64,000 bases of DNA from JAJRTE01 sp964418585 (GTDB taxonomy: Bacteria; Myxococcota_A; UBA796; JAJRTE01). Below, piece after piece: positions 1 through 8,733 of the stretch. Made by a program: the position numbers and the translations under genes. The notes below the pieces were generated by a model. That model ran no database searches, was not told where the DNA came from, and saw only the letters and a list, made by a program, of their open reading frames with translations. The stretch lies in contig CAYQMG010000074.1 of the NCBI GenBank assembly GCA_964418585.1, forward strand, positions 124,001 to 188,000, written 5' to 3'. Every line of letters begins with the position of its first letter. Within the stretch, counting starts at the first letter, position 1.

Positions 1-183
1 CTTGTATCCATCATCCCCTTCCGGTACCATGGCATCCCGTTCCAGGAACACACGGCAAAGCACTGCTTCGGCCTGACCGGAACGGTCCGCAAGGATCCGT
101 TTCGCTCCCCGGTTCTCCACGAGAAACCGGGAACCGTCATACCCGCTTCGGCGGGATGCCCCGGCGCACAGCCGCAGCGCCAT
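1..183 (-). CDS. Possible 5' part of an unknown gene, cut by the window edge
   Basis: A minus-strand reading frame opens at an ATG at 183 and runs off the left edge without a stop (61 codons). The translation is charged and protein-like (for example KRILADRSGQ and VFLERDAMVP), but no family is recognised. There is no convincing ribosome binding site before the ATG, and a CCCGC-TTCG-GCGGG hairpin at 147-160 lies inside it. If real, it is divergent from the DsbA-like gene at 312. It may instead be non-coding upstream DNA. Confidence 0.25.
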   Translation of the reverse strand, partial: MALRLCAGASRRSGYDGSRFLVENRGAKRILADRSGQAEAVLCRVFLERDAMVPEGDDGYK

Positions 184-311
184 CCGAAATGGGCACCTCG
201 AACACGGCTCCGGCCGGGGGTGGACGCCATGGTTCGTCTCCCCTGGATGCCGACCGGAACCCGATTTCTGCAACGCGGCGACAACTTTTTTCCAAGGTAG
301 GGATTGTGCAC

Positions 312-1499
312 ATGAAGCGAATGGACAAACTGGTCATCTTACTCGTTCTCCCAACCCTCCTCGCGCTCACCGCAGCATGCCAGGAGCGCGTCTCGAACAC
401 TGCGGGCGCCACCTCCAAGGCGGGTGATTCCCAGCCCGCTGCCGCCACTGAAAAGGCCTCCGCACACCTTGTCGCGACCGACTACACCACCGGACTCACC
501 GACGCCGAAAAGAGCCAGGTCGTTGCCACCGTGGACGGCCAACCCATCACCATGGGAGAACTCATCAACGCGGTCGGCGGCGAACTGTTCAAGCACTACA
601 CCGATGCGGCCAACAAGGAATACGCCATCAAGAAGAACGGACTCGACAGCATGATCGAGGACCGCCTGCTCGAGAAAGAGGCCAAGAAGCGAGGCATCAC
701 CAAGGAAGAACTTCTCAAGCAAGAAGTGGACGACAAGGTCGGTCAGCCCACCGAGGAGGATCTCAAGGCCTTTTTCGACGAAAATCGCCGCCGGTTTCCA
801 CCCAGCTTGACCTTCGACAAGATCAAACCGAGACTCAAGGATGTCTGGATCAGCCGCGAACAATCAAAGGCGCGGACCGCATTTCTCGACCGGCTCAAGA
901 CCGAGGCTCACGTGCAGATCTCCCTCCCCTACCCCGACCTCCCTTCCATGGACGTATCCAAGGACGACGACGCCGTGCGGGGCAACGAAAACGCGCCCGT
1001 GACCATCATCGAGTTTTCCGACTATCAATGCCCCTACTGCAAGCGCAATCGCGAAACCATGAAGCAGATCGAGGAGGCCTACGGTGACCAGGTCGCCTTT
1101 GTCTTCCGCGATTTCCCGCTCAAGTTCCACCAGAACGCTCAGAAGGCGGCCGAGGCGGCCGAATGTGCAGGGGAACAGGGCAAGTACTGGGAGTTCCACG
1201 ACTATCTTTTCGACCACCAGGACAAGCTCGCCGTGGACGACCTCAAGGCGGCCGCCAAGGAACTGGGACTCGACACCGGGTCCTTCAACCAGTGCCTGGA
1301 CAGCGGTGCTCAGGAAGCCGAGGTGTTGGCCGACATGCGGGCCGGAGAAGCACTGGGGATCAAGGGAACGCCCATGGCGTTCGTGAACGGCAAGATGGTG
1401 AACGGGGCACGGCCGTTTGAGACGTTCAAGCAGCTCATCGATGCCGAGTTGGCCAAGGCGGACAAGGCAGGAAAGGACAAGGGGACGGAAGCAAAGTAA
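312..1499 (+). CDS. Exported lipoprotein with SurA-like N-domain and DsbA-like thioredoxin domain
   Basis: Predicted periplasmic thiol oxidoreductase of 395 residues. The start at 312 was chosen because it begins a clean lipoprotein signal (MKRMDKLV, hydrophobic core, then LTAAC); the longer frame from 156 would bury it. Residues about 65-195 look like a SurA-type chaperone N-domain (VDGQPITMGEL, then a helical LEKEAKKRGIT region). Residues about 215-385 form a DsbA/Thioredoxin_4 domain with active site CPYC at 240-243 and the cis-proline loop GTPMAF around residue 354. Known relatives oxidise or isomerise disulfides; many secreted proteins in this window carry paired cysteines and would be plausible clients. 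The chaperone-oxidoreductase fusion is the unusual point. Function is inferred from motifs only. Confidence 0.85.
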   Translation: MKRMDKLVILLVLPTLLALTAACQERVSNTAGATSKAGDSQPAAATEKASAHLVATDYTTGLTDAEKSQVVATVDGQPITMGELINAVGGELFKHYTDAANKEYAIKKNGLDSMIEDRLLEKEAKKRGITKEELLKQEVDDKVGQPTEEDLKAFFDENRRRFPPSLTFDKIKPRLKDVWISREQSKARTAFLDRLKTEAHVQISLPYPDLPSMDVSKDDDAVRGNENAPVTIIEFSDYQCPYCKRNRETMKQIEEAYGDQVAFVFRDFPLKFHQNAQKAAEAAECAGEQGKYWEFHDYLFDHQDKLAVDDLKAAAKELGLDTGSFNQCLDSGAQEAEVLADMRAGEALGIKGTPMAFVNGKMVNGARPFETFKQLIDAELAKADKAGKDKGTEAK

Positions 1500-1504
1500 T
1501 CGAA

Positions 1505-1520
1505 GCAGCAACCGGGCTGC
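1505..1520. terminator. Short hairpin between convergent genes
   Basis: GCAGC-AACCGG-GCTGC, a perfect 5-bp stem, sits in the 24-bp gap between the convergent genes ending at 1499 and 1524. There is no T-run, so a terminator role is only suggested by position. Confidence 0.25.
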
Positions 1521-1523
1521 GTC

Positions 1524-2339
1524 CTAGTCGTACTCGATCTCGCAAACCTTCGCCTTGAAGTCACCCTCGACCGGCCCTGCATCATTCCCTTCCATGTCCT
1601 GCAGGTCGCCCGAGTATTCCACCAGGATCTTGGTATCGCTCTTCACCTTCACGGTCGCGGTTCCACCATCGGCATTCCAGAAATCCTGAGCCTCATCCAT
1701 GGCGTCCCACACGTCGTCAAAAGCCGAACTCATCTGGTCCACGTCGAGGGACTTGCAGGCGTCCTCATCCCAGGCGTCGAGCACCGGGGCGTAGGGATTG
1801 CCGAAATAGTAGACCAAACCAAAGGAGAATCCATCCTCGTCCCAGTCGGCATCGATATCGTAGGTCACCCCATCTTCCGGGAAGATGTTGTAGTCGTCCT
1901 CGTTCCAGAAGGACACGGTCACGAAGTGGTCTCCCTCGGCCACGAACTGGTCGTAGAGATCCACCATTCCGTTCAGGTAGGCGGTTTGAGCTTCACAGAG
2001 GTCGTAGAAGGCCTGGGTCACCGCATCCATGTAGTTGGGATTCGCCCAGTCGAACAGCACGTCGTTGAAGTCCTCCCAGGCAGTCTGATAGTCATCCTCG
2101 AGGACGTATTGCTGAGGTAGGATCTCCTGGAGATCCTTGCACACGCCGCTTTTGTTGGCGAGCACCACGTAGTACTCGTCCCCATCCATCTTGGGATCGT
2201 GTACGAGCACCGCGGATTTCACGGAGCCGAAATCCTCGTCAAACTTGCTGTCGTCCAGTTTCACCTGGCCATCCGAGCAGCCGGCTGCTCCCAGAGCCAC
2301 CGGCACCAGGGCCGCGATCAGTGCACGTCGTTGAAGCAC
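1524..2339 (-). CDS. Unknown acidic lipoprotein
   Basis: A 271-residue protein starting at GTG 2339, with GGGAGG seven bases upstream. The N-terminus is a lipoprotein signal with lipobox LGAAGC. The mature part is rich in Asp, Trp and Tyr (WDEDGFSFG, EDDYNIFPEDG), suggesting an extracytoplasmic, possibly metal- or ligand-binding beta protein. No family is recognised. It is the last of three same-strand genes encoding exported proteins (4314 to 1524), but a 155-bp gap with a promoter-like sequence separates it from the NlpC gene. Confidence 0.8.
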   Translation of the reverse strand: MLQRRALIAALVPVALGAAGCSDGQVKLDDSKFDEDFGSVKSAVLVHDPKMDGDEYYVVLANKSGVCKDLQEILPQQYVLEDDYQTAWEDFNDVLFDWANPNYMDAVTQAFYDLCEAQTAYLNGMVDLYDQFVAEGDHFVTVSFWNEDDYNIFPEDGVTYDIDADWDEDGFSFGLVYYFGNPYAPVLDAWDEDACKSLDVDQMSSAFDDVWDAMDEAQDFWNADGGTATVKVKSDTKILVEYSGDLQDMEGNDAGPVEGDFKAKVCEIEYD

Positions 2340-2416
2340 GTGTCAACCTCCCTTGTAAGCAAAACGGTGAAGAGTCCGACGGCGAGACAATCTTGCCGTC
2401 TTCCTGATAGTCAAGG

Positions 2417-2444
2417 ATGGTATCCCATGGGCGGACAAAGTCAA
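2417..2444 (-). promoter_or_regulatory. Putative promoter of the acidic lipoprotein gene
   Basis: On the minus strand TTGACT (2439-2444) and TACCAT (2417-2422) are 16 bp apart, about 80 bp before the GTG at 2339. It resembles a housekeeping sigma promoter, with a modest -10 match. Confidence 0.35.
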
Positions 2445-2494
2445 GTGTCACCACGGTATCGGCCCGAGGGACGGTGGTGCCCCACAGGGAAGTT

Positions 2495-3316
2495 CTAGCG
2501 GGGACGTCCGCTGGACGCGCGTCCTGCAGCGGGCACATAGGGTCGCCCGTACACCCGAAAAAGCTGAGCAGCCAGGTACCGGGTCCGGGCCGGGTCTGTG
2601 CTTCGCTGCCGCCGGAGCTTGTGGTTGAGGATCTCGCCCGTGTCTGGGTCCCGGTAGACGTTCCGTTTCGAGAGGTTCATGTGAATCCGACCTATGCCGG
2701 CGTTGCCCAGATGAATGATCCGAACCGTACCATCTGGAAGGATTGTTTCCACGATACCCACATGTGTGAACCGATCGTCCAGTTTTCCGTTTCGGTTTCG
2801 GTCATAGGTGTTGTCGAAAAAGACCAGGTCTCCGGCCCGGGGCCGGCGGGTGAAGGCTCCCCCGGTTTCGAGCACGCGCTGGTAGAGGATCTCCGTCCCG
2901 CTCATGCCTTGTTTGATCCGTCTCGGGTCGACGGCGAACAGGTCGATCCCTGCGTGGTAGTAGGCTGCGCGGACGAAGCCCGAACAGTCGAACCGAAACG
3001 TTTTTCCCCCGACCTTGAGCGGAGGTCGCGCACCGAGGTGTGCGACGGCGTAGGAGACGACCGCATGTGCGATGGGGGAAAGGTCCTGGTGTGTGGGCAG
3101 TCCGGGTTTGCCCGGTTCGGGAGCGGGGGTTTCCGGTGGCCTGGCGGGGGATGAGGGCAAGGTATCGAGGTAGGATTCGGGATTCCAGTGTTCGGGATAA
3201 CGCAGGACGTGGCAGGCCGGCAGGACTCCCATGACGGCGACCAGGAACAGACAACACAGATTTTCCCGATTCCAGGAGAGCGTCGAAAGACGGCGCAACA
3301 GCCCCATGATGGCCAT
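2495..3316 (-). CDS. NlpC/P60-family lipoprotein, putative cell-wall hydrolase
   Basis: A 273-residue predicted peptidoglycan endopeptidase. After a signal with lipobox-like LPAC comes a Pro-rich linker and then an NlpC/P60 core: FDCSGF with the nucleophile Cys near residue 111, a GDLVFFDN strand, and the THVGIV motif with His near 185. The Cys-His pair expected of the family is therefore present. The ATG at 3316 shares its A with the TGA of the upstream gene (TGATG), so translation is probably coupled; a TTG at 3319 is an alternative start. Known relatives cut the gamma-D-Glu to diaminopimelate link. The window's own evidence does not show which substrate is used. Confidence 0.85.
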   Translation of the reverse strand: MAIMGLLRRLSTLSWNRENLCCLFLVAVMGVLPACHVLRYPEHWNPESYLDTLPSSPARPPETPAPEPGKPGLPTHQDLSPIAHAVVSYAVAHLGARPPLKVGGKTFRFDCSGFVRAAYYHAGIDLFAVDPRRIKQGMSGTEILYQRVLETGGAFTRRPRAGDLVFFDNTYDRNRNGKLDDRFTHVGIVETILPDGTVRIIHLGNAGIGRIHMNLSKRNVYRDPDTGEILNHKLRRQRSTDPARTRYLAAQLFRVYGRPYVPAAGRASSGRPR

Positions 3317-4314
3317 CAATAGATGAAGCCCATTCCCACGGATACCGTGGGCGGATCGAAGCCGCCCTCGTTCGCATCGTAGGTCACTTCCAGGCCGTGG
3401 ATGAGGCGGAAGCGACCGCTGGCGATGCGCATGCCGATACTGAGCTTCAGCGGGCTGAAGGACGGGTCGAGCACGACCGGCCGGTCACCCGTTTCGCCGG
3501 TGTTGGTCTTGGAGGTGCGACCGGTCACGCCTTCCAGGGCGAGGAGACGATCCGAGACATTGTCCACATCGGAGGTGTCGGCGAAGGGAACGGCGGTGAT
3601 GAACATCCAGCCGAAACCGAGGAAAGGCGAGAGGGTACCCACGTGTGAATCCTTGATCCCGCCGACCGGCACGGTCCACCCCAGGGTGAGATTCCATTCA
3701 AGGATGGAGAGGTCGAACTCCTCGTTCCCGATGAATTTCGTGCTGGCGATGGTGAAGGCCACGTCGGGAATGATCCGCCAGGTCTGGTCCCACATTCCCT
3801 CATGAAGGGCACCGCGGAAATAGCCGGAGAGGGCACCCTGGTGGGAAAAGGAGAAGTAGGTCAGGTCGAGCCCGGCCTCGGTGGAGAAGGGAAGGCCCTT
3901 GCGTATCCGAAGCGACGGAAGCAGAAGGGCGTTTCCGAAAGTAAGCCGATGGTCTGCGTCCATGACCCGCCAGGGGTCCTTGCGGTCTTCCTGGTACTGG
4001 CACGTGGCGATGGCCGCGTCCACGTCGCACATGTCGGCCGTGGTGACGAACGCGATCGTGGTATCGAGTCCCACCTCGAACCCGTAGATACCCAACGTTT
4101 CGCCCGGGATGAGGTTCTTGTGGCTGATGGCGATACCCAGGTCCCGGGTCAGAGCGGTGAACAGATCCTGACGGTCCTCGGAGGACTTCACGTTCCAGTA
4201 ATAGTCGGTGTTGTTTTCGTCGTACAGGTTGGTGAGATAGATATTGTCGTCCGACGCCAGAGCGGAACTACACGCACCGGCGAACAACAGCAGCGGGAGA
4301 AGACGTCTGTTCAT
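3316..4314 (-). CDS. Predicted outer-membrane or secreted protein, unknown
   Basis: A 332-residue exported protein. The start at 4314 gives a signal peptide (MNRRLLPLLLF... ending ALASDD). The rest alternates hydrophobic and polar residues with many aromatics (LTFGNALLLPSLRIRKG, FLGFGWMFITAVPF) and ends in aromatic GMGFIY, a pattern typical of outer-membrane beta-barrels with a terminal Tyr or Phe. No family is recognised. It is coupled by TGATG to the NlpC lipoprotein gene, which suggests a shared envelope role. A promoter-like sequence with an overlapping dyad lies just upstream, next to the XRE-type response regulator gene. Confidence 0.75.
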   Translation of the reverse strand: MNRRLLPLLLFAGACSSALASDDNIYLTNLYDENNTDYYWNVKSSEDRQDLFTALTRDLGIAISHKNLIPGETLGIYGFEVGLDTTIAFVTTADMCDVDAAIATCQYQEDRKDPWRVMDADHRLTFGNALLLPSLRIRKGLPFSTEAGLDLTYFSFSHQGALSGYFRGALHEGMWDQTWRIIPDVAFTIASTKFIGNEEFDLSILEWNLTLGWTVPVGGIKDSHVGTLSPFLGFGWMFITAVPFADTSDVDNVSDRLLALEGVTGRTSKTNTGETGDRPVVLDPSFSPLKLSIGMRIASGRFRLIHGLEVTYDANEGGFDPPTVSVGMGFIY

Positions 4315-4368
4315 GGGTGGTTTCAGCTCCACTACCGGTGGGACACGAATCGTCTGCGTGTCTAGTGA

Positions 4369-4398
4369 ACACTACCACCTGGCCGTGGTCCCTGTCAA
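4369..4398 (-). promoter_or_regulatory. Putative promoter with overlapping TAGTG-AA-CACTA operator-like dyad
   Basis: On the minus strand a consensus TTGACA (4393-4398) lies 18 bp before TAGTGT (4369-4374). The -10 is weak, but it overlaps a perfect 12-bp dyad, TAGTGAACACTA (4363-4374 on the plus strand). Such short dyads are typical operators for XRE-type DNA-binding domains, and one is encoded by the adjacent gene. The link is inference. Confidence 0.45.
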
Positions 4399-4427
4399 GC
4401 CTCCGTTGGCTCTCCAGGCCGAGGCCT

Positions 4428-5033
4428 CTACAGGTCTTCGAAGAAGTCGGCCATGCGCACATTCAAGGCGGTGGCGATTTTGTAGAGACTGGACAGGGAC
4501 GCGGAACTCTCCGCGCGCTCGATCTGCGAGATGAGCGACACCGAGAGGTTGGAACGGCCGGCGAGTTGCTTCAGGGTCAGCTCCTTCTTGATACGCAATC
4601 CACGGATCTTGTTGCCGATTGCCTGGTTGATTTCGGTCTCCAGGTTGCGCAGCACCCCTTGCTTCCGGAGCGCTTCCTCCACGATCTTCCGGAACGAGTC
4701 GAATTCAATCGGCTTCTTGACATAGTCGAACGCATTGTTTTTCAGTGTCTCGATCGCCGACTCGATGGTCGGGTATGCGGTCAAGATAATCACACAGAGG
4801 TCGGAGTCGGCCTTCCTCAGGTGCTTCAACAACGTCTGCCCGTTGATACCCGGGAGGATCAGGTCCAGCAACACCAGGTGGTAGTGCTCCTTCTTGACCA
4901 TCTCCACGGCCCGCTGGGGCTCCTGGAGGACGGTGACCTCGTACCCCTCCCCCTCGAGAAAGTCTCGAATCACGCTGCAGACATCGTCATCGTCGTCGAT
5001 CACCAGGATTCGAATCGTTGGCTGACTTTTCAT
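4428..5033 (-). CDS. Response regulator with XRE/Cro-type helix-turn-helix output domain
   Basis: A 201-residue two-component regulator. Residues 5-120 are a receiver domain with acidic pocket D13-D15, phospho-acceptor D57 (LLDLILPG), Thr85 and Lys107. Residues about 145-201 are a Cro/cI-type helix-turn-helix (LTLKQLAGRSNLSVSLISQI). The start at 5033 excludes an implausible 75-residue N-terminal extension. XRE output domains are uncommon in response regulators; OmpR, NarL and NtrC types dominate. The gene lies 46 bp after the histidine kinase gene and just before the envelope-protein operon, which it may control through the dyad at 4363-4374. The receiver motifs all look intact. Confidence 0.9.
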   Translation of the reverse strand: MKSQPTIRILVIDDDDDVCSVIRDFLEGEGYEVTVLQEPQRAVEMVKKEHYHLVLLDLILPGINGQTLLKHLRKADSDLCVIILTAYPTIESAIETLKNNAFDYVKKPIEFDSFRKIVEEALRKQGVLRNLETEINQAIGNKIRGLRIKKELTLKQLAGRSNLSVSLISQIERAESSASLSSLYKIATALNVRMADFFEDL

Positions 5034-5079
5034 CGAACTCACCGTGCGAGGTGCTTTGTTCCAATGCCGAATCGAGCAA

Positions 5080-5835
5080 CTAGCCCTGAAGCGCGAGGCA
5101 AAGCTCGGTGACTGCCTTCCCGTCCCGGGTCCAGAACCGATAGGTCCCTCCCCAGGTCCGAATGATATAGTAACCGTAGGCCAGGGTGATGACCCCTCCC
5201 CACGAGAAGAGCTTGTCTCCACCGAATGGATGGAAAACTCGTGCCACCTCCTCGTCACTCAACGGGGGTCCGTCGTCCTCGAACCAGATGCTGACCTCCT
5301 CATCGGCCCGGTTCAAAGATAACCCGATTTCGATCGAGGTCACGGCGTCATTCCGTTCCGCCAAGACCTCCAGGGTTGCAGCGATGACCGCTTCCAACAA
5401 CCCGGGGTCGGCCGTGGCACGGGCGGCATCGTCCCAGGCGCCGAGGCGGACATCCACCTTGGCCCCGGCAGGGCTCTCCCGAAACCGCTCGAGGGCGCCC
5501 TGGACCACCGGCAGGACATCGACCGGCCGTGCGGGGGGGGATTCACGGCGAGAGAACGTCTTCAGATTGGTGAGGATTCGTTCGATTCGCTCTCCAGCGG
5601 AGCGCATGGACGCGATGTCACGGGTCTGGGCTGCCGTGAGGTCGCTCCGGCTCCGCATGAGGTCGATACGGCCTGCCATGGCAGTGTAGGGATTGCTCAG
5701 TTCATGCGCAACGATCGCTGCCAGATACTGCTCCATGGGCAATGCAGCGGCCAGAGGACCAGGAGGAGCAAAGGTGGCGGTCTCAGCCAGGGGAGGCCTG
5801 GGGGTTTTCGTTGCTCGTTTCACTCGTTTTGCCAC
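5080..5835 (-). CDS. Soluble histidine kinase, degenerate ATP-binding domain
   Basis: A 251-residue sensor kinase with no membrane segment and no obvious sensor domain. The GTG start at 5835 is preceded by AGGAG at five bases. A HisKA helix carries the phospho-His in AHELSNPY (His44). The HATPase part has EDDGPP (G1-like) and FHPFGGDK (F box), but the usual N-box Asn and the Gly-x-Gly lid are not clear (LEAVIAATLEVLAE; GVITLAYGYY). ATP binding may therefore be weak, or the protein may act mainly as a phosphotransfer or phosphatase partner. It is 46 bp upstream of the XRE-type response regulator and surely its cognate partner. Confidence 0.85.
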   Translation of the reverse strand: MAKRVKRATKTPRPPLAETATFAPPGPLAAALPMEQYLAAIVAHELSNPYTAMAGRIDLMRSRSDLTAAQTRDIASMRSAGERIERILTNLKTFSRRESPPARPVDVLPVVQGALERFRESPAGAKVDVRLGAWDDAARATADPGLLEAVIAATLEVLAERNDAVTSIEIGLSLNRADEEVSIWFEDDGPPLSDEEVARVFHPFGGDKLFSWGGVITLAYGYYIIRTWGGTYRFWTRDGKAVTELCLALQG

Positions 5836-5946
5836 GTTGACTCCTGTGCTCCCGCGGCCCGCGCGGGTCGCGCCGCCGCCCACCGATCCGGCCTGCGGAT
5901 TCGGCGGGATCCCGCCATGCCACCCGGCAGGAACGCGCCCACCGGC

Positions 5947-6633
5947 CTACCCGATTTCCGGCGGGCAGGTCGAACTCCCCGCCTGCCCACTTTTCCACGC
6001 TCTCAGGTACGAAGCCGCACGGGCATGGTCCTCCGGGGTATTCACGTTGAGAAAGGACCATCGATTTCCGCCCGTGGTGGAAATATATTCCATGGTGAGC
6101 CAGTCTACATCCAGAACCGAAAACAATTCAACCATTTTCAGCCTACCACGCACCAGCCGATCGCGCACCGTGGGGAGACAGGTATTCCGGTAGGCTGCCA
6201 GCAAGGGTTGCGCACGTCCATCCACCACCGGGACCACCGCGTCGGCCAGGGTATCGTTCGCACGCGCCAGGAGGGTGCGCACAGTACCCGGGGACAGGAG
6301 AGGGTAGTCGCACGCAGCCAACAGGCACCACGGATGGGGCGAAAACACCAGGGCCGTGTAAAGTCCTCCGAGAGGGCCGAGATTCGGTACCAGGTCATGG
6401 CGGGTCGGCAGCCCGAGATTCCTGTGTCGGCCCGGCCTGTTGGTGACAAGAAACACCTCCTCTGCCACCGCCTGCAGCGCGGCTCCCACCCGGCGCGCCA
6501 TGGGCTGGCCGTCGAGAAGGACCTGTGCCTTGTCCTGGCCCATGCGACGACCACGCCCACCCGCCACGACCACGCCTGCCGCCCGGGCAGGGACTCCGGT
6601 GGCCCCCTGGATTTCACCGCGCTCCCCGGGCAT
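5947..6633 (-). CDS. mobA: Molybdenum cofactor guanylyltransferase-like protein (MobA)
   Basis: A 228-residue nucleotidyltransferase of the MobA family, which links GMP to molybdopterin to form the bis-MGD cofactor. The start at 6633 follows AGGAGGA at good spacing. The signature appears as VVVAGGRGRRMGQDKA at residues 21-36 with Lys35; LLAACDYPLL supplies the metal-binding Asp. The gene is divergent from the glycosyltransferase at 6777 and upstream of the kinase-regulator pair. No other Mo-cofactor gene or molybdoenzyme is in the window. A related NTP transferase such as MocA is possible, but the RMGQDK motif favours MobA. Confidence 0.85.
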   Translation of the reverse strand: MPGERGEIQGATGVPARAAGVVVAGGRGRRMGQDKAQVLLDGQPMARRVGAALQAVAEEVFLVTNRPGRHRNLGLPTRHDLVPNLGPLGGLYTALVFSPHPWCLLAACDYPLLSPGTVRTLLARANDTLADAVVPVVDGRAQPLLAAYRNTCLPTVRDRLVRGRLKMVELFSVLDVDWLTMEYISTTGGNRWSFLNVNTPEDHARAASYLRAWKSGQAGSSTCPPEIG

Positions 6634-6776
6634 CCGGCCCTCCTCCTGTACATCGTTCTCGAGGGGTGCGCCAACCCCGCCGATGAAGCCCTGGCCCGCC
6701 GGTGCGGGCTCGGCCCCCTGTTCAAGGGGTCTGGTTTGTGCCATTATTGCACGCAACATGCTTACGTGGGTAGCCC

Positions 6777-8603
6777 ATGCGACGAAGAATCGAGTTGCTG
6801 ATCCTGTGCTTGCTGGTGGGCGCATTCGCCGCCCAAAGCTGGTCCGCCATGTCCGGGGATGCGCAGACGAGCGACGAGGCGGTGCACCTGGCCGCGGGTG
6901 TGGCCCATCTTCGGCTGGGGGACAGGCGGATGAACCCGGAACACCCGCCACTGGCCAAGCTGATCAGTGCCGTGCCCTTCCTGTTCGTGGACGCTCCGCT
7001 CCCAACGGACAGCCCGGCCTGGACCGCCGGGGAGGAATGGAGCTTCGGCGCACGGTTCCTGTACCGCAATCGCTTGTCGCCAGATGAAATTCTTTTCTGG
7101 GGACGCCTCCCCATCCTGATGAGCGGCGTCCTCCTCATCCTGCTGATATACTTCTGGGCCAGACGCCTACACGGCGTTCAGGGAGCACTGATCGCCACCG
7201 CCGTGGCGGCTTTTGAGCCGAACCTCATCGCACACAGCCACTACGTGACCAACGACCTGCTCCTGGCGTTGCTGTTTGGTTCGACGCTCTTTGTCTGCAC
7301 TCGGATGAAAAACGGTGCGCCCCTCGCCCGCCTGGTCGCGGCCGGCCTGGGCACGGGGATGACGCTCGGCACCAAGTACTCCGGACTCCTGCTGCTTCCT
7401 CTGGTACCGCTCTTCCTCTGGCCTTCCCCGCAACAAGATCGTTCTTCAAGGAAAGCTCGAGTCCGGCAGACGGTACGCCGCACTGCGATCGTGGCGGGCG
7501 TGGCCTATGTCACCCTGGCTGCAATCTACCAGGCAGAGCCGGTCACCGCTTACTGGCAAGGTCTCCACTCCATGCAATCCACCTGGGCGGCGTTCCTGCT
7601 CGGTGACATTTCCTCCCAGGGCTGGTACCACTATTTCCTCGTGGCCATCCTGGTCAAGACCCCGCCCGGCACGCTCCTCCTCGTGGGTCTGGCCCTGGTC
7701 ACGATGCGCAGGGCGCGACCGGCACGTGAAGAAGTGCTCATCCTTGTCGCCGCCCTCTGGTTCCTGGTGTGTAGCTCCCTCCTCCGTATCAACATTGGAC
7801 TTCGGCACGTCCTCCCCATCTACCCACTGGCGCTCGTGCTGGCAGGACGGGTGGCCACGGCGTGGAGGGACGCGCGTTGGATCCGGCCGGCAGCCCTTGG
7901 TGCGGTGGCCACCGCGGCGGTCGAGGTGGCGGCGTGTCATCCATTCTATCTTTCCTATTTTTCCAGCGCGGTGGGAGGACCCTGGGAGGGTTACCGATAT
8001 CTCTCGGACTCCAACCTGGACTGGGGCCAGGACTTGAAACGACTGGCCCGGTGGTCCCGTCGGGAAAACCTGGACGGACTCCTGCTGGGTGTCTTCTCGG
8101 GGGCCGATCCGGAAGCCTATGGTCTGCGGTTCATGCCGGTCCCGGGGTTCGGCGCGGTCACCTACCGGGAAAGACCCTGGTCGTCCCTGCCTCCCCGAGT
8201 GGTGCTGGCCATGAGCGCCATGAACCTCCAGGGCGTCTACTTCGCCCTGCCCGGCCTTTTCCACACCCGGCTTCCCATCGACCAGACCCTCTACCGGTTC
8301 CTCCTCGAGAAACCACCGCTCACGCGACTCACCCCGGCCATTTGGACCTGGGACCTGACGCATGACCCCGTCTCCCTCTACCGCCTGGGCGCCATCTATC
8401 TCAACTTCGGATGGAACCGCTCGGCAGTCCTCATCCTCAACCGTTACCTGGAGCTGCGCCCGGACGACGAAAGGGCGCGTGCAGGCCTGGCCCGAGTGGA
8501 GCAGGCGATGAAAGAACAGGGGCGCCCCTCCCCTGGAGGAGAGGGCCTGAGCCGCCCCGGAGAAAGCCGGGACCCAGGGGTGTTTGAAGAGACCCATCCT
8601 TGA
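6777..8603 (+). CDS. GT-C glycosyltransferase, PMT/ArnT type, with C-terminal TPR-like tail
   Basis: A 608-residue multi-pass membrane protein. The first loop has DEAVHLAAGVAHL and NPEHPPLAKL, the acidic and HPPL motifs of PMT_2/ArnT (GT39/GT83) enzymes, which use polyprenyl-phosphate sugars outside the membrane. About ten hydrophobic segments follow to residue about 400, then a soluble region including SDSNLDWGQD, and a short TPR-like helix pair near residues 535-580. The last about 20 residues (SRPGESRDPG) come from a palindromic repeat and may be recent sequence. The neighbouring Rossmann/FAD protein may supply or modify the sugar. The acceptor is unknown. Confidence 0.85.
   Translation: MRRRIELLILCLLVGAFAAQSWSAMSGDAQTSDEAVHLAAGVAHLRLGDRRMNPEHPPLAKLISAVPFLFVDAPLPTDSPAWTAGEEWSFGARFLYRNRLSPDEILFWGRLPILMSGVLLILLIYFWARRLHGVQGALIATAVAAFEPNLIAHSHYVTNDLLLALLFGSTLFVCTRMKNGAPLARLVAAGLGTGMTLGTKYSGLLLLPLVPLFLWPSPQQDRSSRKARVRQTVRRTAIVAGVAYVTLAAIYQAEPVTAYWQGLHSMQSTWAAFLLGDISSQGWYHYFLVAILVKTPPGTLLLVGLALVTMRRARPAREEVLILVAALWFLVCSSLLRINIGLRHVLPIYPLALVLAGRVATAWRDARWIRPAALGAVATAAVEVAACHPFYLSYFSSAVGGPWEGYRYLSDSNLDWGQDLKRLARWSRRENLDGLLLGVFSGADPEAYGLRFMPVPGFGAVTYRERPWSSLPPRVVLAMSAMNLQGVYFALPGLFHTRLPIDQTLYRFLLEKPPLTRLTPAIWTWDLTHDPVSLYRLGAIYLNFGWNRSAVLILNRYLELRPDDERARAGLARVEQAMKEQGRPSPGGEGLSRPGESRDPGVFEETHP
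8548..8581. repeat. REP-like palindromic element inside a gene end
   Basis: The stretch holds CCCCGGAGAAAGCCGGGA-type sequence. Such elements, when translated, give the tell-tale GESRDPG peptide, seen here at the C-terminus of the glycosyltransferase. A related TACCCGCTTCGGCGGGA element is at 145-161. Other copies elsewhere in the genome are expected but cannot be checked here. Confidence 0.4.
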
Positions 8604-8733
8604 CGCTCACTTCGTGCTCCGGTACCATTCTACCCTGCAGCGGAGCATCGGAGGCAACAGCGCGGAGCAGGCTGGCACCTCGACCGGCGAGATGCGGCGG
8701 TGGAGAAGCGCGACGGCATGGGGAAGGTGGGAA

